Below, piece after piece: positions 19,301 through 27,521 of a stretch of DNA of 44,672 bases. The stretch spans positions 1 through 44,672 of the forward strand of contig JBLHXN010000017.1 of NCBI GenBank assembly GCA_047630355.1, in the 5' to 3' direction. A program made the translations under genes and the position numbers. The notes under the pieces are model-generated. The model did no database searches and had not been told where the DNA came from. It was given only the letters and a program-made list of their open reading frames with translations. This DNA comes from JANQUM01 sp047630355 (lineage in GTDB: Bacteria; Bacteroidota; Bacteroidia; Cytophagales; Spirosomataceae). Numbering within the stretch: position 1 is the stretch's first letter; each line of letters begins with the position of its first letter.

Positions 19301-19389
19301 TGGGAACAAACTCAACTGTTCGTGGAATTATTCGCGGAGAATATCCTAATGCGAAGACAATAACTTTTGGTGTAAGAGCGAACTTTTAA
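16375..19389 (+). CDS. SusC-like TonB-dependent transporter
   Basis: 1004 residues. Signal peptide (LVLLTFGITLNAQ) is followed by a carboxypeptidase-regulatory-like domain at about residues 27-105 (IIKGKVTEPNNEALIGVSVS) and a TonB-box-like LDEVVVVGYGVTKKRDLTGA. The plug spans about 115-235 (RVRGGNSVNADNEPLYVIDG, SIEVLKDATAISIYGTRGAN). The remainder is the barrel, ending in KTITFGVRANF with a terminal Phe. It imports oligosaccharide across the outer membrane together with the SusD protein encoded 12 bases downstream. Length and domain order are normal and no damage is seen. It belongs to the sulfatase-rich PUL under the probable control of the HTCS. Confidence 0.95.
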   Translation: MTKLLRKAGAMLLVLLTFGITLNAQTIIKGKVTEPNNEALIGVSVSVKNTTRGVITDVDGNYSIQANSTDVLVFSFVGYESQNITVGNQTIINVALTEDAAVLDEVVVVGYGVTKKRDLTGAVGQIDAKQLEDVPASRVDQMLQGRAAGVQVTGVNGAPGARASIRVRGGNSVNADNEPLYVIDGFIVGTDFNLNNINTNDIESIEVLKDATAISIYGTRGANGVILLTTKSGKNAIKGQPRVAVNFYAGVQNLARKIDFLDGNERVAYGKELAEFAGEADPFTDPAELANTDWQDLITQTASIYNGDVSLSGKTDAMNYYVSVNYFNQQGIIKSTGLERYNLRANFDFNISKKVKAGIRFNGAYTRTDNNKVDLWGMRETLTAFPVYKPDGSYWNQNTVTGGVLRNPVADIDLTTDFTIGTNLLTTAYVEYEPLKNVTIRSTIGPQVSWSRRNNFDPSTLPVRAAAQTGGLASINNSLGYDILQENTVTWNKEFNKNHRLNLLGGFTWQKGASEFFSAQTQGISVDAIGYDALELGDPLTYSLASNFNDSRQLASWLARANYSLMDKYLFTLVGRVDGASVYSGSNNAYSFFPSAAFAWRITDEPFMQNQTLFSNLKFRTSYGSSGKESISPYNTLAVLSSGTLIFNDTQQVGIRRGRPSNPDLKWETTDQLDIGLEFGFANNRISGEVDYYYKKTKDLLLARQIPRATGFNTKLENIGSIQNQGLEFTLNTVNMNKGDFKWETNLTLSGNRSKVINIAGVDEIIIYSLEQGGPGAKLIVGQPVGVFTGVEYLGTYKSQEEINADGNLGIRQVVGGPRFKDENGDGTINNDDHVVMGNPEPLFFGGINNSFSYRNFSLDVFFQGTFGNDIYNEYAQRGFFGRSTANFYGELRDRWTPTNNTSDIPRAGSMVSIADIRSNSALIEDGSHLRLKNVRLGYDVPVKTDAVKNLNVYMAGSNLFLISKFRGYDPEANRLGTNSTVRGIIRGEYPNAKTITFGVRANF

Positions 19390-19401
19390 TCTGAAAAAAT
19401 A

Positions 19402-20886
19402 ATGAAAAAACTAATCATATTATTCTTGGCATTAAGCCTTTCAAGTTGTGATGATTTTTTGAAGGAAAACGTCCGCGGAATCATCTCACCCAACAATTTT
19501 TACAATTCTGACCCTGAGGCAATTCAAGCTGCCAATGGATTATACGTAACCTACCGTGAAGATATATACCGCAATTGGCAGGGAGTTTCTGCCTGGCAAT
19601 ATTTCGGAACAGATGAAATCATGCCGAGTAGGATTTTTGGTGGATTAGCTGCAATTATGGACTATAACCTAACCGAAACCAATTATGGTAATGCGTACGG
19701 CATGTGGCAAGATTTATATCGCGTTGTTGGCGATGCTAATTCGGTAATTTTAAACTTACAAGACAATGTTAAAATCTCGGAAGCTGTAAAAAACCGAAGC
19801 TTAGGAGAAGCATATTTCCTCAGAGCTTTGGCTTATCACAACCTAACGAGTATCTGGGGTGATGTACCTTTCTATACAGAAGACATCACTTTAGCGGAAG
19901 TAGGCGAGTTAGGCAGGTCAGACAAAAATCAGATTCGCACCGCAATGATTGCCGATTTAAAAATCGCCGAAGGTCTATTGCCTAGCAGTTACTCTGGAAG
20001 TGACATCGGTAGAGCCAGCAAATGGGCGGCTAAGTTTTTAAGAATAAGATTGCACCTTTGGCTGCAAGAATGGCCCGCTGCTTTAGACGCATCCAAAGAT
20101 ATAATTGATAATTCTCCGCACCGGTTACTGCCTACCTACGGTGAAGTATTTGATGTCAATAATCAATTTAACGAAGAGGCAATTTTTGGTTGGGATCATC
20201 TTACAGGAGTTCAGGGTCAAACAATTACCGACTCTTTTAACCCAAGGTTACGAGACGAACCAAAAAATTCTTCCCAGAGAGGAGAATTTGCAGGCGTACT
20301 TTCGAGTATGGGAGAAGAATTTAACGGTTACGGATTGGCTGTTCCGCTGAACGATGCGGTAGAAAAGCACCCTGATGATTTAAGAAAACCGTGGAATATG
20401 ATGGACGCCTACCTCGGTTATGACCTTACTTACACTTACCTAAGAAAAAGAACAAACTTCGACTTCGTACAATCGCCCCGAGGAAATCACGGCGAGTGGT
20501 GGATAACCATGAGAATGGGACAGGTTTACCTAATGGCCGCCGAAGCGGCGAATGAAATAGGAGATCCTTCAGCATATAATTACATCAATACCATACGTGA
20601 TAGGGCTTATGAGGAAGATGCGAACCTTGCCGGGTTGAGCCAAGTAGAATTTAGAAAAGCAGTTCAAGATGAACTGAAGTGGGAACTTCTTGGTGAAACA
20701 GAACGAAAATACGACTTGGTAAGGTGGGGAATATTCTTCGAGACCGTTAAAAATGCTAATTATGGCAGATTTAGTGGACCAACTAATATTCAACCACATA
20801 TGAAATATGCACCAATCCCGGCGGAGGAAATCGTATTAAACCCCACTTTGCTGGATTCAGACCCTACCAACAACGGTTATAGATAA
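19402..20886 (+). CDS. SusD/RagB-family surface glycan-binding lipoprotein
   Basis: 494 residues. Lipoprotein signal MKKLIILFLALSLSSCDDFL is followed by typical SusD features: NNFYNSDPEAIQAANGLYV, the helical TPR-like core (NRSLGEAYFLRALAYHNLTS, IWGDVPFYTE), and the C-terminal ELKWELLGETERKYDLVRWG. The family-typical end PIPAEEIVLNPTL is present. It caps the SusC barrel and binds the oligosaccharide at the cell surface. It is 12 bases after susC and clearly co-transcribed. A strong hairpin terminator starts 30 bases after the stop codon, so transcription may largely end here before the two downstream sulfatases. Confidence 0.95.
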   Translation: MKKLIILFLALSLSSCDDFLKENVRGIISPNNFYNSDPEAIQAANGLYVTYREDIYRNWQGVSAWQYFGTDEIMPSRIFGGLAAIMDYNLTETNYGNAYGMWQDLYRVVGDANSVILNLQDNVKISEAVKNRSLGEAYFLRALAYHNLTSIWGDVPFYTEDITLAEVGELGRSDKNQIRTAMIADLKIAEGLLPSSYSGSDIGRASKWAAKFLRIRLHLWLQEWPAALDASKDIIDNSPHRLLPTYGEVFDVNNQFNEEAIFGWDHLTGVQGQTITDSFNPRLRDEPKNSSQRGEFAGVLSSMGEEFNGYGLAVPLNDAVEKHPDDLRKPWNMMDAYLGYDLTYTYLRKRTNFDFVQSPRGNHGEWWITMRMGQVYLMAAEAANEIGDPSAYNYINTIRDRAYEEDANLAGLSQVEFRKAVQDELKWELLGETERKYDLVRWGIFFETVKNANYGRFSGPTNIQPHMKYAPIPAEEIVLNPTLLDSDPTNNGYR

Positions 20887-20915
20887 TTTAGCAAATAGGT
20901 TAAAATGTTTACTCT

Positions 20916-20947
20916 AAAGTGTGGGTGCGTTGTACCCACACTTTTTT
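20916..20947 (+). terminator. Rho-independent terminator after susD
   Basis: A perfect 11-base stem (AAAGTGTGGGT / ACCCACACTTT, 20916-20926 and 20934-20944) with a 7-base loop is followed by more T residues. It lies between susD and the next sulfatase, so transcription of the downstream genes is attenuated or needs its own promoter. Confidence 0.85.
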
Positions 20948-20958
20948 ATACTCAAAAA

Positions 20959-22368
20959 ATGAAAACTATCACCACAATTTCAACAGGCATTCTTATTCTC
21001 TTCGGAATTGCTTGCACCACCCAAAGAGCAGTAAAAACGACTAACTCCCCGCCAAATATTATCTTCATTATGGCGGATGATCTCGGCTACGGAGATGTGG
21101 GTTTTAACGGACAAACCAAAATAAAAACACCCGCTCTTGACCAAATGGCGAAGGAGGGCGTAGTTTTCACTAATCACTACTCCGGTTCTCCGGTGTGCGG
21201 GCCGTCGCGATCTTGCTTATTAACCGGAACAAATACAGGTCATACGCGGGTGCGAGGAAATCCAAAATGGACAACTTCCGGTGCGGATGTCGTACTACTC
21301 GACGAAGACGTCACGGTTGCCGAAGAGCTCAAACGGGCGGGTTACAACACCGCCATTATGGGTAAATGGGGAATGGACGAAGCCGGAACAAGTGCTCAGG
21401 CAAACGCTCAGGGTTTTGACTATTTCTTTGGCTATCGCCGGCACGGAGCGGCTCACCATTATTACCCCAAAAGCCTGTGGCGAAATATAGAAGAGGTAAA
21501 ACTACCAAACAATATCCCCGAAAAAACGAGCGGTGAATATTCCCACGATTTAATAGTCAACGAAACGCTTACTTATCTGGAAAAGCAAGCCAACCAAACT
21601 AAACCGTTTTTTCTTTACGTGGCATTCACAACTCCGCATTACGAACTCACCGTTCCCGAAGATTCCAAAGCACCTTACTTAAATTTAGGTTGGGAAGAAC
21701 GTCCCATGAAAAAAGGACATTATTACAACGATTCTGAAGGAAATACGACCTACGCTGGAATGGTTTCTCGCATGGACCGCGACATCGGTAAGCTAAGAGC
21801 AAAATTACAGGAACTCAACCTCGATAAAAATACCCTCGTGATTTTCACAAGCGATAACGGGCACGAATACGACCGTGGTTTTTTCAACAGCAACGGCGAG
21901 TTTAGAGGACAAAAGCGTGATGTTTACGAAGGCGGCGTGCACGTTCCTTTTGTAGCCGTTTGGCCGCAACACATAAAGCCAAATACAAAGAGTGAACACA
22001 TTTCAGGATTTTGGGACTTTCTTCCCACCGCTTGTGAGGTAGCCGGGATTCAACCTACAAAAAGCGACTTAGACGGTATTTCTTACCAAAATGCATTGAC
22101 GGGAAAAAACCAAAAAAAACATCTTTATATTTACTGGGAATTCAATGAGGGAGCCGGACCACGGCAGGCAATCCGGCAAGGTGATTGGAAATTTGTGCGG
22201 CAATATCAAAAGGCTGACGAATTGTATAACTTGAAAAGTGACATCAGCGAGGCAAAGGATTTAGCAAAATCAAACCCGCAAAAATTGAAAGAAATGCAGG
22301 ACCTGATTTTAACCGCCCGTACCGACGACCCAAATTACGAACTCACAAGAATTGTGAAGAAAAAATAA
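20959..22368 (+). CDS. Sulfatase (type I), lipoprotein
   Basis: About 469 residues from the ATG at 20959. An upstream in-frame start at 20905 is rejected because it would place the terminator hairpin inside the gene, whereas 20959 begins a lipoprotein signal (TTISTGILILFGIACTTQ). Motifs: NIIFIMADDLGYGDVGFNGQ with the Asp pair, the signature C-G-P-S-R (formylglycine Cys), NTGHTRVRGN, GKWGMDEAGTSAQANAQGFDY, and SDNGHEYDRG. The end includes DWKFVRQYQKADELYNL. It resembles the first sulfatase of the locus (shared GHxxVRGN and QGFDY motifs) and may act on a related galactose or hexosamine sulfate; this is inference. The next sulfatase begins 8 bases after its stop, so they are one operon. Confidence 0.9.
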   Translation: MKTITTISTGILILFGIACTTQRAVKTTNSPPNIIFIMADDLGYGDVGFNGQTKIKTPALDQMAKEGVVFTNHYSGSPVCGPSRSCLLTGTNTGHTRVRGNPKWTTSGADVVLLDEDVTVAEELKRAGYNTAIMGKWGMDEAGTSAQANAQGFDYFFGYRRHGAAHHYYPKSLWRNIEEVKLPNNIPEKTSGEYSHDLIVNETLTYLEKQANQTKPFFLYVAFTTPHYELTVPEDSKAPYLNLGWEERPMKKGHYYNDSEGNTTYAGMVSRMDRDIGKLRAKLQELNLDKNTLVIFTSDNGHEYDRGFFNSNGEFRGQKRDVYEGGVHVPFVAVWPQHIKPNTKSEHISGFWDFLPTACEVAGIQPTKSDLDGISYQNALTGKNQKKHLYIYWEFNEGAGPRQAIRQGDWKFVRQYQKADELYNLKSDISEAKDLAKSNPQKLKEMQDLILTARTDDPNYELTRIVKKK

Positions 22369-22376
22369 ATTATTGA

Positions 22377-24263
22377 ATGTCTATAATCACGAAAATAGGT
22401 CAGTTACTTTTATTGGTAATCTCCATTTCGGCGGTAGCCCAAGACCGCCCAAATATTCTTTGGCTGACTTACGAAGACACCTCCCCGGAATTTATCGGGG
22501 CTTATGGGAATACATCGGCGAAGACTTTTTTTCTGGATAAACTGGCGAATGAAGGCGTAACTTTTACCCGGGCCTTTTCTCCGGGAAGTGTATGTTCGCC
22601 GAGCCGTTCGGCGATAATAACGGGCGTAAAAACTTACGAACTCGGTACGGGAAATCACCGCAGTGCCTACCCAATTCCCGACTACATCAAAGGCTTTCCA
22701 ACGTATTTGAGAAACGCCGGATACTACACATCAAACAATGCCAAAACGGATTATAACGTAGCAAACGCCAAAGGCATGATTGCGGCATCATGGAATGAAA
22801 GTAGTAACACTGCCGGATGGTGGAGTAAAAAATCGGGGCAACCATTTTTCGCCGTTTTCAATTCCAATTCTTCGCATCAATCCCGCACGATGACCAACCC
22901 GTATACTCAGTATCGGGAAATGATTTACGATCAATTACCCGACAGCCTCCACACGGTAGACGATGCATTTCCGATGCCGCCGTTTTACCGCGATTCACCC
23001 GAAATGCGAAAGCAAATGGCTCGGGTTTACAACTCGATTACGAAAACCAACGTCGAATTTCAGGAACTCTTCAATCGGTTGAAAAGCGAAGGACTTTTAG
23101 AAAATACCATCATCTTCTCTTTCGCCGATCACGGCGAAGGAATGCCCCGCATGAAAACCAACGGAATCGGCATCGGACATCGGGTGCCGTTCACCATCTG
23201 GTTCCCCGAAAAATATAAACACCTATCACCGTGGGGAACGGGCGGAATCGTGACCGATGAATTGATTGATTTCACAGATTTAGCCCCGACCGTTCTGGCG
23301 TTGGCGGGAGTTAAAATTCCTTCGTACATGAAAGGAAACGTACTTTTAGGCAAACAAAGAGCAACACCAAAGACTCAACTTTTTTTATCATCCGACCGCT
23401 CCGACGAGAGCTACGATTTAACCAGAACCGTTGTCAATAAAAAGTACGCTTACACCCGTGTTTTTATGCCCAATGTGCAGGAATTACGCTATTTACTCTA
23501 CATGGATTTGGGCGGAATTATGGAACATATCCGCACTGATTTTAATGAGAATAAGCTGAATGATGTCCAAAAAGCTATGCTCCTCCCCCGCCCCATCGAG
23601 TACCTTTTCGATTTAGAAAACGACCCGTGGGAAATCAATAATTTGGCGGCATTGCCAGAATTTAAAAATGAAATTTCGATATTCAGAAAACAGTTAAAAA
23701 GTCATACTTCAACATCAAATGATGTCCTGTTTTTACCCGAATATGAAATCTCCGAACTTTCAAAAACAACCACTGCTTACGAATTCCGACAGCAAAACAA
23801 CCTTTCAAAAATTCACGAAATGGCTCAATGCGTAGGTTTTGAGGCTCAAAAATCAAGGCAACTTCGCAACAAAGGATTAACGGATAAAAACAGGTGGGTC
23901 AAGTATTGGGCGTTGCAGAATTTTGCGATTTCTTCGGCGAAGCTTTCAGAATTTGAAATATCGAAAATAAAAATCTGCTTATCAGATAGTTATCCACCAA
24001 ACCGAATCCTTGCCGCCAGTATTTTATCTGACCGTTTTAATGATCAAAAAGCAAAGGATTTACTCATCTCTTACTTCACTCATGAAAATGACCAACTAAG
24101 TAATTTGGCGTTGCAACGAGTACTTTATCAGAAAAATGCAGCGACTTTTGGCAAAGAAGTCGACAAACTCAATCAACAACAAAAAAGACATTTCATAACC
24201 AACCGAACCATCGAAATGTATCGGTATATTTATCAAGAAAAAGCCTTGGTTTCTGAGAATTAA
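22377..24263 (+). CDS. Sulfatase, heparan N-sulfatase-like, with HEAT-like tail
   Basis: 628 residues, longer than the other sulfatases here. Signal peptide LLLVISISAVAQ is followed by NILWLTYEDTSPEFIGAYGN (Glu-Asp in place of the usual Asp-Asp, common in the sulfamidase-like group). The signature is C-S-P-S-R with Cys73, and SFADHGEGMPRMK is near 23130. The catalytic core ends near residue 470, with YLFDLENDPWEINNLA around residue 415. The last ~150 residues (KYWALQNFAISSAKLSEFEI, NRILAASILSDRFNDQKAKD) look like HEAT-type helical repeats. It resembles the S1_8 group, which includes heparan N-sulfatase-like and ulvan-related enzymes, so O- or N-sulfate specificity is open. It starts 8 bases after the previous sulfatase. 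Confidence 0.85.
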   Translation: MSIITKIGQLLLLVISISAVAQDRPNILWLTYEDTSPEFIGAYGNTSAKTFFLDKLANEGVTFTRAFSPGSVCSPSRSAIITGVKTYELGTGNHRSAYPIPDYIKGFPTYLRNAGYYTSNNAKTDYNVANAKGMIAASWNESSNTAGWWSKKSGQPFFAVFNSNSSHQSRTMTNPYTQYREMIYDQLPDSLHTVDDAFPMPPFYRDSPEMRKQMARVYNSITKTNVEFQELFNRLKSEGLLENTIIFSFADHGEGMPRMKTNGIGIGHRVPFTIWFPEKYKHLSPWGTGGIVTDELIDFTDLAPTVLALAGVKIPSYMKGNVLLGKQRATPKTQLFLSSDRSDESYDLTRTVVNKKYAYTRVFMPNVQELRYLLYMDLGGIMEHIRTDFNENKLNDVQKAMLLPRPIEYLFDLENDPWEINNLAALPEFKNEISIFRKQLKSHTSTSNDVLFLPEYEISELSKTTTAYEFRQQNNLSKIHEMAQCVGFEAQKSRQLRNKGLTDKNRWVKYWALQNFAISSAKLSEFEISKIKICLSDSYPPNRILAASILSDRFNDQKAKDLLISYFTHENDQLSNLALQRVLYQKNAATFGKEVDKLNQQQKRHFITNRTIEMYRYIYQEKALVSEN

Positions 24264-24378
24264 AACTGTAAAAAAGTTGATCTAAATTTGAAATTATACA
24301 ATAGTTCATATTTTAATTGATTGTGCCCTATATTTTACGTGGAAAAACATAAATTTGATTGTAAATCAAAAAAAAAGA

Positions 24379-24993
24379 ATGAGAGTACTTGCAGTTTTAA
24401 TGATATTATTGGTGGCTAAGTTAGGGTACAGTCAGGATAACGAACCGGCAAACAACCAACAAAATGAGCTTTCCTTAAACGCATTTGAGTTGATTGTGGG
24501 TGGCGTTTTACCTATCAATTACGAACGTTATCTAAAAAATAACCAATCACTTGGTATTAAGGCGTTTATCTTCGATAAACACTACAACGACATGAGCCAA
24601 AACAACTACGGCACGTTCAGTTTGCAGGCTCAATACATGATTTATTTTTCAGATAAACGCGACCACCACGGCCTCTACACCGCACCGTTTTTGAAGTACA
24701 CAACCGGCACGGCATCTAATGAATACTATTCTTACTCGCAGACCAACCAAAGCGGCGAGTTTGTTAACGTTGACTACTCCGTCAATGCACTATTGGGTGG
24801 ATTTGAAGTGGGTTATAAGTTCGTTATAAAAAGAAACTTTACCTTCGCTCTGGCAGCAGACTTAGGGCGTGTTCTTAACCAAGGCGACTATTACGGGTAC
24901 AATTATTCGAATGATGGCTTGCAAGCTGATAACTTCAACGAATACGGGCCAGTTGAGTTCCGATTTGGTATAAATATGGGCTACCGATTTTGA
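24379..24993 (+). CDS. Outer-membrane beta-barrel protein, DUF3575-like
   Basis: About 204 residues from the ATG at 24379 (MRVLAVLMILLVAKLGYSQ, a signal peptide); a TTG at 24355 would add eight basic residues and is less likely. The rest alternates hydrophobic and polar residues in short strands (LNAFELIVGGVLPINYERYL, GTFSLQAQYMIYFSDKRDHH, FEVGYKFVIKRNFTFALAAD) and ends in FRFGINMGYRF with a terminal Phe. This is the profile of small porin-like barrels. No specific function is recognised. It sits between the fourth sulfatase and the GH30 gene (22 bases upstream of the latter) and is probably a PUL accessory protein. Confidence 0.7.
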   Translation: MRVLAVLMILLVAKLGYSQDNEPANNQQNELSLNAFELIVGGVLPINYERYLKNNQSLGIKAFIFDKHYNDMSQNNYGTFSLQAQYMIYFSDKRDHHGLYTAPFLKYTTGTASNEYYSYSQTNQSGEFVNVDYSVNALLGGFEVGYKFVIKRNFTFALAADLGRVLNQGDYYGYNYSNDGLQADNFNEYGPVEFRFGINMGYRF

Positions 24994-25015
24994 ATTAATT
25001 GCAAAGAAACAATAG

Positions 25016-26578
25016 ATGAATTTTAATAATCTGCTACTGTTTATACTGTCTTTTTCACGGTGTACTTTACTCGCTCAAAGCGTACAACAACCACGGGTTA
25101 TTACAGTAAAGATAAACCCTGATATAAAGCACCAAACCATCGACGGATTCGGAGCTTCTGACGCTTGGCGTTGCCAGTTTATCGGTGAAAATTATCCTGA
25201 CGAAAAGAAAGAGCAATTGGCTGATTGGCTGTTTAGTCAGGAGTTTGACGATTCAGAGAACCCAAAAGGAATCGGGTTATCAATTTGGCGAACCGAACTC
25301 GGAGCCGGAAGTACCGAACAAGGCGATTCTTCAGGAATAAAAAATGTGTGGCGAAGGGCCGAAAGTTACCTCAACGCTGATGGCTCATACGATTGGGAAC
25401 GCAACAAAGGACAGCGGTGGTTTTTGCACGCCGCCCAAAAAAGAGGCGTTGAACAGTTCGTGGCATTTACTAATTCGCCTCCGGTTCATTACACTTTAAA
25501 CGGAAAATCTTTCGCCGATAAAGGAATTTCGTCCTATAATTTAAAAGAAGAAAATTACGCAAAAATGGCGTCTTACCTTGCGAATGTTGTACAGCACTAC
25601 AAAGAAGAAGGCATAAAAATTAACTATATCAGCCCCGTAAATGAACCGCAATGGACGTGGGACAACGGAAATCAGGAAGGCAGCCCCGCTCAAAACGAAG
25701 ACATTTACAAAATCACGGCAGCGATTTCTGAAGAATTTGCTTCCCGAAAAATAGAAACCCAGTTAACCGTCGGGGAAGCCGGACAACTAAATTACCTTTT
25801 TGGAAAAGTAAAACCGAATTCGCCGGATAACCAAATTGAAGCATTTTGGTCGCCGTCATCGCCTTATTATTTAGGAAATTTCTCGAACGTCAAAAAGGTA
25901 ATTTCGGGACATTCTTATTTCACTACTTGGCCAATTAAAAAGCAGATTGAAACCAGAAAAAAACTGAGAAACCAAATTCTTAAAGTTGACCCTAAACTCA
26001 CTTATTGGATGAGTGAATTTTGTATTCTGGAGAAAAACGAAGAGACCGGACAAGGCAGCGGTCGTGACCTCAGCATGGCGACCGCCTTGTACTACGCCCG
26101 CGTTATTCACAATGATCTTACCGTTGCCAACGCTGCTTCGTGGCAATACTGGACCGCCGTAAGCAACCATGATTACAAAGACGGACTGGTTTACGTGGAT
26201 TTAGGGAATGATGGCATTAACGGCATCAATCACCCCGACGCTTTTCCTTTGATGAAAGACGGCTACGTCCGGTCTTCAAAGTCGCTGTGGGCGTTCGGAA
26301 ATTTCGCCCGATTTGTACGTCCGGAATTTCAACGCATTGATTGCCAAGGAAGTACAAATGAATTAATGATTTCGGCGTACAAGAACACAACAAAAGATGA
26401 AGTAATTATTGTGGCGGTAAATACATCTGATGAAGACTTGGTAGTGCATTCTAACGCTAAAAACCTTGATATAAAACAGAAATACGTAACCGACGCAACA
26501 AATGAACTGACCTCTCAAAAATCTCTTGATTCGGTATGTCCGAGGAAGTCAGTTGTCACGTTTGTGGTTGCGATGTAA
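25016..26578 (+). CDS. Glycoside hydrolase family 30 enzyme, secreted
   Basis: 520 residues with an N-terminal signal (LLLFILSFSRCTLLAQ). The catalytic TIM barrel starts with QTIDGFGASDAWRCQFIGEN, a GH30 hallmark. The general acid is Glu210 in YISPVNEPQW and the nucleophile Glu334 in YWMSEFCIL. A C-terminal beta-sandwich (about 440-520) includes NELMISAYKNTTKDEVIIVA. The motifs look more like the bacterial beta-1,6-galactanase or related subfamilies of GH30 than xylanases, but this is tentative. It is the only intact glycosidase of the PUL, so it should provide backbone or side-chain cleavage of the sulfated polysaccharide. It ends convergently with the beta-lactamase gene. Confidence 0.88.
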   Translation: MNFNNLLLFILSFSRCTLLAQSVQQPRVITVKINPDIKHQTIDGFGASDAWRCQFIGENYPDEKKEQLADWLFSQEFDDSENPKGIGLSIWRTELGAGSTEQGDSSGIKNVWRRAESYLNADGSYDWERNKGQRWFLHAAQKRGVEQFVAFTNSPPVHYTLNGKSFADKGISSYNLKEENYAKMASYLANVVQHYKEEGIKINYISPVNEPQWTWDNGNQEGSPAQNEDIYKITAAISEEFASRKIETQLTVGEAGQLNYLFGKVKPNSPDNQIEAFWSPSSPYYLGNFSNVKKVISGHSYFTTWPIKKQIETRKKLRNQILKVDPKLTYWMSEFCILEKNEETGQGSGRDLSMATALYYARVIHNDLTVANAASWQYWTAVSNHDYKDGLVYVDLGNDGINGINHPDAFPLMKDGYVRSSKSLWAFGNFARFVRPEFQRIDCQGSTNELMISAYKNTTKDEVIIVAVNTSDEDLVVHSNAKNLDIKQKYVTDATNELTSQKSLDSVCPRKSVVTFVVAM

Positions 26579-26596
26579 CAGGGTTTATAAATATTT

Positions 26597-27391
26597 TCAG
26601 TACAGCCCCGTTTCTTTCAGGATAGCTTTCGTAATCTCCGTCCGTGATTGAATAAACTTTGCTTCGTCGGGCTTAGTTGCTTCCACGTTTGTGGCGAAAA
26701 AGTAAGGTTTTCCCTCCCGTTCAATCCAACCCACAAACCAACCTACGTTGTAATCACCGTCAGTTGCCCAGCCGGTTTTTCCGCGAAGTATGTAACCCTC
26801 TCTATCTTCCAGAACAAGCATTGATTTCACAATATCCATGCTTCGTTGTGAAACTTCCAATTCATTACTATATAGTCTTTTCAGGAAATCTATTTGCTCC
26901 ATCGGAGTAATGTTTGAATCTCCCCGCAGCCAGAAAGAATCGAGCGTTTCAGGGTTCACTTCCATTCTCCCGAAGTCAAGGCTTTTTAGTAGCTGATGGT
27001 AGCGTTTTACTCCCACTTTAAGGGCAATTTCCTGATAACAGGGTACGCACGAAACCTTGATGGCATCACCAAAAGTCATATCCCGATTCCACGCCGAAAT
27101 ACTCCTTTCCCGACCGTCCCATTTCATAATAGTATTTTCATCTTTTACAATTCCTAACTCTAACGCAATGAGCGAATTGGGGATTTTAAATGTGGATGCG
27201 GGGATAAATGCGGAACTACTTTGTAAACGGTTGTACACGGTACATTTTTTTTTGTGCAAATCGTACAGAACAAACGAGCCTTCAACACCGTATTTTTCAA
27301 AATGATGTCTGAAGTTTTGTTCTGTTTTTGACTGTGAACAAGCAGATAATGCGGTAAAAATAATTGCGGGTAAAAATAATTTTTTTATCAT
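26597..27391 (-). CDS. Class D (OXA-type) beta-lactamase
   Basis: 264 residues with a lipoprotein-like signal (AIIFTALSACSQS). The serine active site is S-T-F-K at residues 66-69 (FIPASTFKIPNSLIALELGI). The S-x-V box is SCV in DAIKVSCVPCYQEIA, the K-T-G box is in ILRGKTGWATDGDYNVGWFV, and FVGWIE follows. All class D catalytic elements are present and the length is normal. It hydrolyses beta-lactams in the periplasm. It is convergent with the GH30 gene, has no mobile element beside it, and is base-compositionally like its neighbours, so it is probably a chromosomal environmental enzyme. Substrate profile cannot be inferred. Confidence 0.93.
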   Translation of the reverse strand: MIKKLFLPAIIFTALSACSQSKTEQNFRHHFEKYGVEGSFVLYDLHKKKCTVYNRLQSSSAFIPASTFKIPNSLIALELGIVKDENTIMKWDGRERSISAWNRDMTFGDAIKVSCVPCYQEIALKVGVKRYHQLLKSLDFGRMEVNPETLDSFWLRGDSNITPMEQIDFLKRLYSNELEVSQRSMDIVKSMLVLEDREGYILRGKTGWATDGDYNVGWFVGWIEREGKPYFFATNVEATKPDEAKFIQSRTEITKAILKETGLY

Positions 27392-27521
27392 TAACAGGAC
27401 GTTTTTTCGTAAAACATTACGTGCGTAAATTTAAGCGAAAAGAAGAAAAAAGGCATCAATTTCTTAATTTAAGACTGTTAAAAACATTTATTAATTTTAG
27501 ATTCAACCACATCTTAGTCAT

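Noticed and set aside
20905..20958. Upstream start for the third sulfatase
   Set aside because: It would translate through the terminator hairpin; the ATG at 20959 gives a proper lipoprotein signal.
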